NCBI GenBank assembly: GCA_033809415.1
Contig: JAPXLT010000115.1
Location: 1 to 13,381 of the forward strand
DNA length: 13,381 nucleotides
Direction: 5' to 3'
From: JAQVUB01 sp033809415
GTDB taxonomy: Bacteria > Verrucomicrobiota > Lentisphaeria > Oligosphaerales > Oligosphaeraceae
Shown here: piece by piece, positions 1 through 7,800 of the stretch
How the letters are laid out: each line of letters starts with the position of its first letter
Numbering within the stretch: the stretch's first letter is position 1
Program-made: the position numbers and the translations under genes
The notes under the pieces: model-generated
The model's input: the letters and a program-made list of their open reading frames with translations, nothing else
Told to the model about the DNA's origin: nothing
Databases searched by the model: none

Positions 1-50
1 GTGCAGGGGGCAGGGGGCAGGGTGCAGGGGGCAGGGTGCAGGAGGGCATT
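1..50. repeat. G-rich GCAGGG/GTGCAGG repeat at left edge
   Basis: Irregular short direct repeats of the type GCAGGGG and GTGCAGG. The same sequence appears as its reverse complement at the right edge (13341-13381): the outermost 29 bases of the two ends are a perfect inverted match. Related G-rich or C-rich strings lie at 9564-9598 and 12179-12226. No coding signal is seen. Confidence 0.85.
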
Positions 51-62
51 CGTCTTCTGTCC

Positions 63-206
63 ACAACGTCCACAGCGTCCACAGCGTCCACAGCGTCCAC
101 AGCGTCCACAGCGTCCACAGCGTCCACAGCGTCCACAGCGTCCACAGCGTCCACAGCGTCCACAGCGTCCACAGCGTCCACAGCGTCCACAATGTCCACA
201 ATGTCC
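63..206. repeat. 9-bp tandem array, 16 units of ACAGCGTCC
   Basis: One ACAACGTCC unit, thirteen perfect ACAGCGTCC units (72-188) and two ACAATGTCC units run without interruption. The period of 9 is a multiple of three, so reading frames stay open through it and would give (Thr-Ala-Ser)n or (Pro-Gln-Arg)n peptides; I take these as artefacts. The last two variant units create ATG codons at 192 and 201 in frame with the downstream hydrolase gene. There are no spacers, so it is not a CRISPR array. Confidence 0.95.
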
Positions 207-242
207 ATTGATAACATTGAGCAAAAGGAAGATCAAGAAGTC

Positions 243-1082
243 ATGAGAGTCAAAGTCCTTGGTTCTGCGGCAGCGGAAGCGATGCCGGCATTATGGTGTG
301 AGTGTTCCACCTGCAAATATGCTCTCGAGCACGGCGGCAAGGATGTGCGCAGGCGAACCTGTTATCTGATTGATGATGATACTCTTGTGGATTACGGCCC
401 GGACATCTTCTGGCAGGTGACTGCATTCAAGGTGGATTTGCTGGCCATTCGCAGAATTGTGGTGACGCATTCCCACGTGGATCATTTTAACCCCGTCGAT
501 CTGCTCTGGCGCAGGCCTGGTTTCAGCGTAGTCAGCAAAACCGTCAAGCTCTTGAGCAATGAAGCAGTCATTGAAAAAATTCGCGGCACAATGCAAGTGG
601 AGAGCAGCATCGAGGGGCTGGCTAAAATCGCGCTGGAAAGTCAGACCCTCGAAGCCGGAAAACCGGTCTTCGAGGGCGATTTGCGGATTCTGCCCCTGCC
701 GGCAAATCATGCACCAAATGAAAAGCCGCTGTTTTATGTCTTCACTCGTAACAACCGCAGTCTTCTGATTGCCAATGACACCGGCTTCCCGAGCCAGGAA
801 GCCTGGGATTTGCTTGCCGCCGAGAAACTCGATGCGGCCATTTTGGATTGCACCGGCGGCGCACATCCAAAGCATGGGAAAAACCGCAATGGGCACATGG
901 GGGCAGATACGAACATCGAGTTCCGCCAGCAAATGCTCGAACTGGGCATCATCCAGGAAGACACCCCGGTTTTTGCCAATCATTTCTCACATAACGCATT
1001 GTGCACCCATGAACAACTACGCAAATACCTGGAACCACATGGCATACAAGTCGCATACGACGGACTCGAAATCGAGATCTAA
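243..1082 (+). CDS. PhnP-like metallo-beta-lactamase-fold hydrolase
   Basis: A predicted 279-residue cytoplasmic metal-dependent hydrolase of the MBL superfamily, closest in style to PhnP (5-phosphoribosyl 1,2-cyclic phosphate phosphodiesterase). The signature HSHVDH lies at residues 76-81, and further candidate metal ligands are His156 (NHAP), Asp179 (NDTG) and His247/His250 (NHFSH). An N-terminal WCECSTC (Cys19, Cys21, Cys24) resembles the cysteine cluster that holds a structural zinc in PhnP. I start at 243 (MRVKVLG) because the conserved fold begins there and purine-rich AAGGAAG/AAGAAG lies just upstream. The frame stays open to 36 only because of the 9-bp array, and the ATGs at 192 and 201 are alternatives with no family support. 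No phn genes lie nearby, so the substrate is open; lipoate or PQQ-type MBL relatives are other possibilities. The superfamily is sure, the PhnP label is moderate. Confidence 0.85.
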   Translation: MRVKVLGSAAAEAMPALWCECSTCKYALEHGGKDVRRRTCYLIDDDTLVDYGPDIFWQVTAFKVDLLAIRRIVVTHSHVDHFNPVDLLWRRPGFSVVSKTVKLLSNEAVIEKIRGTMQVESSIEGLAKIALESQTLEAGKPVFEGDLRILPLPANHAPNEKPLFYVFTRNNRSLLIANDTGFPSQEAWDLLAAEKLDAAILDCTGGAHPKHGKNRNGHMGADTNIEFRQQMLELGIIQEDTPVFANHFSHNALCTHEQLRKYLEPHGIQVAYDGLEIEI

Positions 1083-1101
1083 CAACCACACTTTTTTTGT
1101 C

Positions 1102-1128
1102 CACGGAAAGCGCGGAAAGCGCGGAAAG
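1102..1128. repeat. 9-bp tandem array, 3 units of CGCGGAAAG
   Basis: CACGGAAAG is followed by two CGCGGAAAG units in the gap after the MBL gene. It has the same 9-bp period as the arrays at 63-206, around 4379-4409 and at 4582-4640, but a different unit. Confidence 0.8.
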
Positions 1129-1168
1129 TTTTTTCGTGCCTTTCGTGGTTAAAAAACTTTTGGACACC
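1129..1168. repeat. Dispersed CGTGGTTAAAAAAC module, copy 1
   Basis: T-run, CGTGCCTTTCGTGGTTAAAA, then a tail ending in GGACACC. Matching modules are at 9841-9875 (same strand) and 13232-13271 (opposite strand). The last also shares the tail, as TTTTTTGACAC against TTTTGGACAC. No gene function is implied. Confidence 0.75.
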
Positions 1169-1202
1169 CTTTACATGCAGCTTCAGCTCTAGCCTCCCTA
1201 CT

Positions 1203-1223
1203 TGGTTAATGGGAGACTAACCA
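1203..1223. promoter_or_regulatory. Inverted repeat before the GntR/LacI gene
   Basis: TGGTTA and TAACCA are perfect 6-bp arms separated by 9 bases, ending 9 bp before the start codon of the regulator. The position would suit an autoregulatory operator. The GGGAG inside the loop is the only ribosome-site-like string, and at about 17 bases it is too far from the ATG to be a good one. Only one copy is seen, so this is a weak call. Confidence 0.35.
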
Positions 1224-1232
1224 CCGCAAATC

Positions 1233-2270
1233 ATGAATAAAACCCAAGCAATCCTGGATCAACTCCAACAGCGCCTGGTGCAGGGACAATACCCACCCGG
1301 CAGCAAGTTCCCGTCGGAATATACACTGGCGGACGAATTCAAGGTCAGCAAAGTCACTATCAACAAGATCGTTTCCCTGCTTGTTGAAAAGGGATATCTC
1401 CAGCGCGGACCACGCGGCGCCGGAACAAAGGTCGCCCCTGGCGGAAGCAGCGGCATCCTGGCCTACATTGCTCCGCCCACCCGGTACAACAACAAGATTC
1501 TGATGGGAATCCTGTCAGAATGCGTACGCCAGAACTATCTTTTAATGTATGAGAACTCCCGCACCGTCGACCTCGAACTGCGCGTCAGCCAGATGATCAG
1601 GCAAGGCGTCGGCGGCTTCCTTTGCCTCGACCGAAATAATTTCCCCATTCCCCCCCAATATCCCATGGTCTGGCTGGACTGCGGCCTGGAACCCCGCCCC
1701 GAGCATGAAAATTGCCTGTTCATTAACAGCGATGATCTTGACGGGGGACGCAAGATGATGACGGAAATCTTCAACCGGAACCACCGTGACGTGCTGGTGT
1801 ATAGTTCGGAACGCTACACCCTGCGTCAGGACAACCAACTTTCCCCACGCCTGCAAGGCTTTCTCCAGATCATGCAGGAATGGGGCGTCAGCGACCCGGA
1901 ACGCAGGATTTTCTATGGCGCCAGGGGAGCGCTTGAAGATGCCATACTATTCCTTGACAAGTATCTGCCAAAATTCCCCGCCTGCACCATCATCGCCGCA
2001 GACACGGACAGTGGTGCGCAACTGCTACACAGGGCAAGTCTACTGCTGCACAGGAAAATCCCGGGAAACGTGGCGCTGACAGGCTTCGGAAATATCACAG
2101 ACCTGCCCATCGCAACCGTCGACCAACAGCCCGAACGACAGGGCGTCATAGCAGTCCGAGAACTGCTCCAGGCCATCAAGAAGAAAAGGCCAATCCGGAA
2201 ACAGTCCGAACTCATCCCAACCAGCCTGTCCGGACTGGAGCATATCCCATACCAAAAAAGCATGGCATGA
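1233..2270 (+). CDS. GntR-type wHTH / LacI-type effector domain transcriptional regulator
   Basis: A 345-residue predicted DNA-binding regulator. Residues 1-70 form a GntR winged helix-turn-helix (YPPGSKFPSEYTLADEF, then VSKVTINKIVSLLVEKGYL, wing RGPRGAGTKV). Residues 75-340 look like a LacI/periplasmic-binding-protein effector domain, ending in the usual VALTGFGNITDLPIATVDQ strand-turn region and a helix that closes the domain. This layout is that of AraR of Bacillus, which senses a sugar. The effector here is unknown, but the neighbouring glycoside hydrolase makes a mono- or disaccharide likely. The start is set by the conserved N-terminal helix; no strong ribosome site is seen. An inverted repeat at 1203-1223 could be its own operator. 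It is likely transcribed alone, as a 304-bp gap with its own promoter-like site follows. Confidence 0.92.
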   Translation: MNKTQAILDQLQQRLVQGQYPPGSKFPSEYTLADEFKVSKVTINKIVSLLVEKGYLQRGPRGAGTKVAPGGSSGILAYIAPPTRYNNKILMGILSECVRQNYLLMYENSRTVDLELRVSQMIRQGVGGFLCLDRNNFPIPPQYPMVWLDCGLEPRPEHENCLFINSDDLDGGRKMMTEIFNRNHRDVLVYSSERYTLRQDNQLSPRLQGFLQIMQEWGVSDPERRIFYGARGALEDAILFLDKYLPKFPACTIIAADTDSGAQLLHRASLLLHRKIPGNVALTGFGNITDLPIATVDQQPERQGVIAVRELLQAIKKKRPIRKQSELIPTSLSGLEHIPYQKSMA

Positions 2271-2303
2271 CCGACACGCCGACACTGCTTCCACGCCCCG
2301 GGA

Positions 2304-2320
2304 AAGTAAACAGGTTACTT
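2304..2320. promoter_or_regulatory. Small inverted repeat AAGTAA-n5-TTACTT
   Basis: Six-bp arms with a 5-base loop, followed by TGTTTATTACTTTTTAG, which repeats part of the right arm. It could be an operator upstream of the promoter at 2357-2384 or a weak end-of-transcript structure for the regulator gene. The stem is AT-rich, which makes a strong terminator unlikely. Confidence 0.3.
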
Positions 2321-2356
2321 GTTTATTACTTTTTAGTTAGTTTTATTCTCACATGC

Positions 2357-2384
2357 TTGAATTCCCAAAAAGGCACAATATACT
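2357..2384 (+). promoter_or_regulatory. Sigma70-like promoter for the pseudopilin gene
   Basis: TTGAAT (2357-2362) and TATACT (2379-2384) are separated by 16 bases. A transcript from here would carry a leader of about 185 bases, long enough to hold regulatory structure, though none is obvious. The call rests on consensus match in an AT-rich region, so chance is possible. Confidence 0.45.
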
Positions 2385-2561
2385 AATGGTCGAGTGATAA
2401 AAATGGTGTCGAAAAATACATAGCAGCAAGCAAAACTGACTATGTCACATTTGAATTTCATGTTTTATCGATGTTGATTAGGTTAAGCTAAGCTTGGATT
2501 GTGTGTTTGCAGGCGTTTTTTGTTTGTTTTCTCGTTTCCGTCAAGAACCATAACAGTAAAG

Positions 2562-2567
2562 AAGGAG
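2562..2567 (+). promoter_or_regulatory. Ribosome binding site of the pseudopilin gene
   Basis: AAGGAG sits 7 bases before the ATG at 2575. It decides against the ATG at 2570, which is only two bases away and meets a TGA stop after two codons (ATG TCA TGA). Confidence 0.75.
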
Positions 2568-2574
2568 TCATGTC

Positions 2575-3294
2575 ATGAAATCTCGTCAACAATTTACCCT
2601 GATTGAGTTGCTGGTCGTGATTGCGATCATCGCCATTCTTGCGTCCATGCTACTTCCCGCCTTAAGCAAGGCGCGTTCGAAGTCTCGCAGTATTTCCTGC
2701 CTCAACAACTTGCGGCAATTAGGCCTGATCGGCATTGCCTATTCGTTGGATAATAATGACTGGCTGTTTCCGAGTCAGACTCCGGTTCCGGGTGAAGGTT
2801 GGGTCAGGAGTTGGACGATGCTGGCGTACGACACCGGTTATCTTGCCCAGCGTCCTGCCACTCCTGGCGGCATTGTGGTTTGCCCGAACGACCCGAAGCG
2901 CAACATAGCGGACTCTTGGCATTGCTATGGCATGTGGCTTGGCACCGATGTGATTGGTTATCAAGGCATTGGTGTTCATTGGCATTTAGGCGGCGATGTA
3001 TATTATGGTGTACGTGGTCATTATCCGAAGAACCAGGGGCTTGTCCGCAATCTGAAGCCCCACGAGATCAGCATATTCATGGACAGTTACCTGAACTACC
3101 CTCCTGGTTTCTTCCATGGTTGCAACCGGCTGCAGGTCTACCGCCGTTTCTATAACAACACCGGCGATGGGAACAACTTGTACTTTCTGGCGCATGACGG
3201 TCAGGCGAACAATGTCTTTGCAGATGGCCATGCCGAGACGCTGTCGAAAACCCGGTCGGCTGAATTGGGCTGGGGGGAAGTAATGTTTCCGTAA
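2575..3294 (+). CDS. Type II/IV pseudopilin-like protein with H-x9-DG motif
   Basis: A 239-residue predicted envelope protein. Residues 7-30 are a class III prepilin-type helix (FTLIELLVVIAIIAILASML) with Glu11 at the +5 position after the expected cleavage site. The C-terminal region has His207, nine residues, then Asp217-Gly218, the H-x9-DG processing-associated motif found with such N-termini in Lentisphaerota and Planctomycetota. The middle has several Trp and Cys residues and no recognised domain. The residue before Phe7 is Gln, not the Gly normally needed by prepilin peptidase; family members in this phylum often show this. It may be an anchored subunit of a secretion- or fibre-like apparatus serving the nearby secreted glycosidase, but that is inference. 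A hairpin after the stop separates it from the PHP gene. Confidence 0.92.
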   Translation: MKSRQQFTLIELLVVIAIIAILASMLLPALSKARSKSRSISCLNNLRQLGLIGIAYSLDNNDWLFPSQTPVPGEGWVRSWTMLAYDTGYLAQRPATPGGIVVCPNDPKRNIADSWHCYGMWLGTDVIGYQGIGVHWHLGGDVYYGVRGHYPKNQGLVRNLKPHEISIFMDSYLNYPPGFFHGCNRLQVYRRFYNNTGDGNNLYFLAHDGQANNVFADGHAETLSKTRSAELGWGEVMFP

Positions 3295-3341
3295 AAAGGG
3301 ATTTTGCCGCGCCGAAACGGCGTAATGCTTTTTCCCCTTTT
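3294..3341 (+). terminator. Possible composite terminator after the pseudopilin gene
   Basis: Outer arms AAAAGGG (3294-3300) and CCCTTTT (3335-3341) enclose a hairpin CGCCG-AAA-CGGCG (3310-3322) that is followed after six bases by TTTTT. Either the inner hairpin with its T-run or the outer stem could end the transcript. The T-run is not directly next to the stem, so this is not a classical intrinsic terminator. Confidence 0.4.
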
Positions 3342-3379
3342 GCGTTGTTTGTCATCAACCACATTTTTTTTTACTTGCC

Positions 3380-4252
3380 ATGATTATACGACAAAATTTG
3401 CACGTTCATTCCCACCATTCCTGCGATTCGGCACGGATCACGATGGCAAATTTAAGCCGCGAGATGGAGGAGCTGGGCATGTTGCAGTATGGCGTGTCCG
3501 ACCATTATCACTCCAGGTATAATTATCCGAACCTTGCAAGTGCCCGTAATGAGTTCCTGGAGGCCCGCAAGACGTCGGCTTTCCACTTTGGTGCCGAGGT
3601 GAGTGTCATGTCCCGATGGGAATGCGAGAAAATCGCCGCAGGCGACTACGTCCGGGATGATTTGACCCCGGTGTATGGCATACGGGAAGGGCTGCCGCCG
3701 GATGCGGAGTACCATCTGGACATGAATGCCGATGATGTGAAGACCCTGGGGCTGGAATATGTGATCGGTGGCTGCCACTGGCCGCTGCATTTCCCGGGGA
3801 CGCAATCCCAGCTGATCGACGATTACTATGAACAGTTGATGTATCTTGCCACCCATCCCCTCGTTGACATCGTAGCGCATCCCTGGTGGTCACTGGAGAT
3901 GATCGACATCGGAAAAGGATTCTGCAAAATCAGGAAGCCATATGATTTTGCAATCTTTGAGAAGATACCGCAGCGTTTTTTTGAGAACTTAGGGCAGGCG
4001 TTTGTGGACAATGGCAAACTGGCGGAGATCAACGCCGGGATGATCATCCCAAGGGTGTCCACGGAGGATTATGCCAGGCGCTATCTGAAAATGCTCGTAG
4101 GATGGAAGGAACAAGGTGTGCGCTTCAGTTTTGGGGACGACTTGCACGAAGAGCATTTCAACCGTCATGTCTTTTCCGCAGCAGAGGCGATGCTGACTCA
4201 TGCAGGTTTCACAGAAGAGGATTTTTACTTGCCCGCATTCATGAAAAATTAG
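3380..4252 (+). CDS. PHP-superfamily metal-dependent phosphoesterase
   Basis: A 290-residue predicted cytoplasmic hydrolase of the polymerase-and-histidinol-phosphatase superfamily, which cleaves phosphoester bonds with a two- or three-metal centre. Visible motifs are NLHVHSHHS (His8, His10), SDHYH (Asp41, His42), GAEVSV (Glu73), GGCHWPLH (His133), IVAHPWW (His167), EINAG (Glu216) and FSFGDDLHE (Asp253, His256), in the order expected of the family. The last motif has GDD where GSD is more usual. The first motif begins at residue 7, so the start at 3380 is forced; there is no visible ribosome site before it, only a T-rich stretch. Histidinol-phosphatase, or PHP enzymes of cyclic ribose phosphate breakdown, are candidate functions; the sequence does not choose between them. 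Confidence 0.88.
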   Translation: MIIRQNLHVHSHHSCDSARITMANLSREMEELGMLQYGVSDHYHSRYNYPNLASARNEFLEARKTSAFHFGAEVSVMSRWECEKIAAGDYVRDDLTPVYGIREGLPPDAEYHLDMNADDVKTLGLEYVIGGCHWPLHFPGTQSQLIDDYYEQLMYLATHPLVDIVAHPWWSLEMIDIGKGFCKIRKPYDFAIFEKIPQRFFENLGQAFVDNGKLAEINAGMIIPRVSTEDYARRYLKMLVGWKEQGVRFSFGDDLHEEHFNRHVFSAAEAMLTHAGFTEEDFYLPAFMKN

Positions 4253-4354
4253 AAAAAGGTGAACCTGCCGTCGCAAAAGCATTATGGGTGCCGGATCCAT
4301 GGAAGATTATGCCACAGTGAATGTATCCAGGATATCAGGGCGTTTTCATTCTTC

Positions 4355-4445
4355 ATGGACAGGGACATGGACAAGAATGGACATCATGGACAGAATGGAC
4401 AGAATGGACTTTCCGTTTGATGGACGAATGGACAGGTTCAAGGAC
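4355..4445. repeat. GGAC-rich array with 9-bp GGACAGAAT units
   Basis: Ten GGAC cores occur in 91 bp. Four in the middle (4379, 4388, 4397, 4406) are spaced exactly 9 bp; the flanking ones are less regular (6 to 16 bp). The reverse complement core GTCC(A) is shared with the 63-206 array, so the two may belong to one broad repeat class. Confidence 0.85.
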
Positions 4446-4571
4446 GTCACCTGCTGCACGTGCTACTATCACTCGACTTCTTCTTTTTTCAGAAAGATTT
4501 TTCTGGAAAGCAATCTCCAAGTCATTGACACGCAAATCTTTTAAGGTACCGCTAATTCCTGTCTTTTTTCT

Positions 4572-4640
4572 CCGACTGATTCGACCGATCTGAACGATCT
4601 GACCGATCCGTCCGATCCGTCCGATCCGACTGATCAGTCG
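4572..4640. repeat. 9-bp CCGATCnGn array ending in a 14-bp palindrome
   Basis: Units such as GACCGATCT, GACCGATCC and GTCCGATCC follow one another with a 9-bp period. The right end, CGACTGATCAGTCG at 4627-4640, is a perfect palindrome. Related strings (CGACCGATC and GATCAGTC) recur on the minus strand at 13283-13335. Confidence 0.85.
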
Positions 4641-4691
4641 TCCGTGTAAAGTCCGTGTAAAGTCCGTGTCCCGTCCGTGTAAAGTCCGTGT
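4640..4691. repeat. 11-bp array, five GTCCGTGT copies
   Basis: GTCCGTGT starts at 4640, 4651, 4662, 4673 and 4684, an exact 11-bp period with AAA or CCC between copies. The 19 bases GTCCGTGTCCCGTCCGTGT at 4662-4680 recur exactly on the minus strand at 13320-13302. Confidence 0.92.
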
Positions 4692-4717
4692 GGGTTGTGG
4701 GCGGAGCCCACGCCAAG
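4691..4717 (+). repeat. TGGGTT...CGCCAAG hairpin module, copy A
   Basis: Contains the perfect hairpin GTGGGC-GGA-GCCCAC (4697-4711). Two other copies are at 9876-9903 (plus) and 13302-13274 (minus). The ends are conserved (TGGGTT, GGGC, CGCCAAG) while the middle 4 to 9 bases vary. Confidence 0.8.
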
Positions 4718-4813
4718 TCCATTTGCGTCCATCGTGTCCCTGTCCATTAAAAAACGAGACATCTCATGATTGTGATTGAGAGAATGAAACTGCCCAGTGA
4801 GGAGAAAGAGCAG

Positions 4814-7800
4814 ATGAAAGAATCTCGCCATGCTTGGTTTTATGTAGTGTGCCTGTGCCTTTTCGGGGTAATATCCCTGCAAGCCGACTTGGAATGGGGG
4901 TATGGCGGGAAGTCCCTGACAGCATGGACTTTTGCGAACTATCGGGAAGTTCGTATGACAGAGGAAGAGATCTCTGGGGAGACGCTTTGCGAATATGCCG
5001 TTCTCTCGCCTTTCCTGTATTCCCCTGCCTTTGAGTGGAAAGCGTCTGACCAGGACATGCTGGCCATTGAGCTGGGATGTTCCAACGGCGGCTACGGTGA
5101 ACTCCTGTTCAAGCACGCCCCCGAGATCGCTTTCCGCGATGAACTGAAAATCAAGTTCGTCACACCAGGTGGCGATGCTGCCCAGCGGCAAATGCTGTTC
5201 ATTCCTTTGAAGCATCCGGATTGGAAGGGGCGAATCACCAATTTCAGGCTGGCTTTCCGTTTCCAGCCTGGCGTTAAGATTTGTGTGTACCGTATTCAGC
5301 TATACCGCCAGAGGAACCAGCCCGGCAATCTCTTGGCAAACAGTAGCTTTGAGATGCCAGGAGTAGCCGGTAGCATCTGGAAATGGTGCCTGAAAGGGGA
5401 AGTGAAGGGAGTGCCGCTCATTGAACAGGACGCAGAAAACGGAAACACCTTGAAAGTGGCTGGCGGAAAGACTTGGGAACTCGTGGCCGATCCAGCATAT
5501 CTGGATTTTCTCGATGAGGATACAGCACAGGTCAAAGTGTCGTTCCGCGCCGCCGGGGAAAAGCCAGGGAAGTGGAAAGCCTTGCTGCTCATGCAGGATG
5601 CACTGGGAAACGAAGTGGACCGACAGAGTCAACAGTGGAAGGGATTGGCGGGCTACAAGATGATGCCGTATGAAATGGAATGGCGCACTGTACCGCTTGC
5701 CACAGCACGAATCTGCTTCTCGCTGATTTGGGACGGCGATGAGCCGGGAAACTTCATGCTGGCCGATGTCAGCATGGTGCAGCGCCAAAAAACACCGCTC
5801 GAGGACTGGACGGGTGAATGGATTCGCCCAGGGGATCGCCCAGATGAACCGCCCAGGAAAATGTTTTTCCGGACAGCCTTTGCTGTCCCTTCCGACTTGC
5901 GCAAGGCATGGCTTGCAATCAACAGCGATGATCAAGTCATCGGTATCTATATCAACGGCGTCCAATTACCGAAGCTCGTCAATGCAGATTCCTATAATGT
6001 GCCGGATGCCATACACGTGGACTCCTATTTGACCCCGGGCAGAAATGTCCTGGCCGTACAAGCATACAATTTCAATGTACTCGGAGGGTTGATTGCAGAT
6101 TTGACTCTGATCATGCCAGACAGGCGGCAAACGATCGGCACTTGCGCCGCCTGGCGCTCTTGCTCCAATGAGCAGGAAGGATGGTATAAGACGGATTTCG
6201 ATGACCGCGCCTGGGCGGGTTCCGTGGCGATGGGGCGCGGAAAGGCCACGCCATTCGGGGTTCTGGAACGACCCCGAATCCAGGAAACCGGCAAATTGGA
6301 ATTGCATAACCTCGAGATAATACCATGCGAGGAAAAACCGTTTGCTATTGCCGTAAAAGTCGATTATTCCATTGTACAGGAAGGTGACATCGAGATGGCA
6401 TTTTACCTCGCCGGCAACCCGATATTGCCGCCGCGTGGCTTCAAGCTGGCCACTGTCAAGGTTGAACCTGAAAGCAAACAGTGGTACGGAAAACTGCCGT
6501 ATCCGGACTTCCTGCCCTCCGGCCAGCTGGAGTTACGCGTTGATGCACCAGGATTGGAAAGGCAGGCAGCACGGCGAGCCTTGACGGTACCGGATTTCGA
6601 CAGGCCGAACTGCTCCGCAAGCCTGCGCATCAATGACCATTTCTCCGGCGAGATGAACTGGAACGGCCTTTCGCTGCCCTTATTGCATCACTGGTGTGGT
6701 TCAGACGGCCAGATGACCGAGGAACTGATGGGCTTGTGCCGGGAAAATAAAATCCCCTTCTATGTCGGAAACCATTACAGCGCCTGGGGATGGCGCCCCG
6801 ACGGTCAACATGATTTCACGGTAATGGACCACTATGCCTATCGGATGCTGGAAGTCGACCCCAACGCCAAGTTCACCTTGCAGATTGCAGCAGACAACTA
6901 CCACAACTGGGAACTGCGGACATGGCTGGAGGCCCATCCGTCGGAATGCGCAAGGCGGGAGGATGGCGGCACCGTACTGAAACAAATCCATTCGGCCTCC
7001 AATGTGAAGGTCGTCAGCCATGCATCGAAACCATGGCGGGAGGAACTGCGCCGGAGTCTAGCTGCACTGGCCAGGCACCTCAAGCAGAGTCCCTACGGCC
7101 ATCGCGCACTCTGCATCCAACCGATATCCGGCATGGGCGGTGAATGGTATATGTGGGGAACCTTCGATACGGGCGGCGGCACCGAACGCCTAGACTACAG
7201 CCAGCCATTCCAGGAGTATTTCGCGGATTTCGCGCTCCAGAAATACGGGACGCTGGACGCCGTCAACCAAGCCTGGCGCACAGATTACAGTTCCACCGCA
7301 GAAATTTCGATTCCGTCTGTCGCAGAGCGTGACCGAAATGACTGGTTCGAGTTTCTGGATGCCAGGACAAGCCGTCGAACCATTGACTTTCGCCAGGCTG
7401 TCTCGGAGCTGATGGCCGACAATGTCATTGCGATGTGCGACGCCATCAAGAGCGGCTCCGGTGAACGGATGTATGCCGGAAGCTTCTACGGGTACACAAC
7501 ATACGTAACGGACCCGATGCCGACCCGCAGTGAAGGAGGCCATTTCGCACTAGGGCGGGTGCTACGTTCGCCCCGGGTGGACTACCTGACCCATCTGCTC
7601 CGCTATGCGGATAGAATGGCTGGGGAACCGGCTGGCTTCATGACGCCGGAGAGTTCCCTGCTGCTGCATGGCAAGGTGCCGTTCGTGCAGGCTGATATCC
7701 GGACACACCGCCTGGCAGCAGATTCTCCGGATGCACAATACGGACGTCTGCGCAACTTGCAAGATGGCATTGCGGTGATCCGGCGCGACTTCAGCAACGC

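Larger units (their letters stand above)
2271..2574. other. AT-rich 304-bp gap with promoter region, no gene
   Basis: The GC content falls sharply compared with the flanking genes. The gap holds a small inverted repeat (2304-2320), a promoter-like pair (2357-2384) and a T-rich leader ending in the pseudopilin ribosome site. I see no reading frame with protein-like content. Confidence 0.7.
4253..4813. other. Repeat-filled gap of about 560 bp, no gene
   Basis: After about 100 bp of unremarkable sequence, the gap holds a GGACAGAAT array (4355-4445), a stretch without recognised features (4446-4571), a CCGATC array (4572-4640) with a 14-bp perfect palindrome, a GTCCGTGT array (4640-4691), a hairpin module (4691-4717) and a tail with several GTCC(A/C) strings. 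Short open frames cross it but lack protein character. I find no convincing promoter for the glycoside hydrolase gene in it. Confidence 0.75.

Noticed and set aside
63..206. CRISPR-like array
   Set aside because: Units are contiguous 9-mers with no spacers and no cas genes nearby.
36..242. N-terminal extension of the MBL gene through the 9-bp array (Thr-Ala-Ser repeats)
   Set aside because: The frame is open only because the period is a multiple of three; the conserved fold and a purine-rich site support the ATG at 243.
291..983. 230-residue minus-strand open frame
   Set aside because: It lies antisense to the MBL gene, whose motifs are intact; no domain character of its own.
4284..4593. 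Short plus-strand open frames with WTRMDIMDRMDRMD-type text
   Set aside because: They are translations of the GGACAGAAT array and flanks, without a ribosome site or domain.
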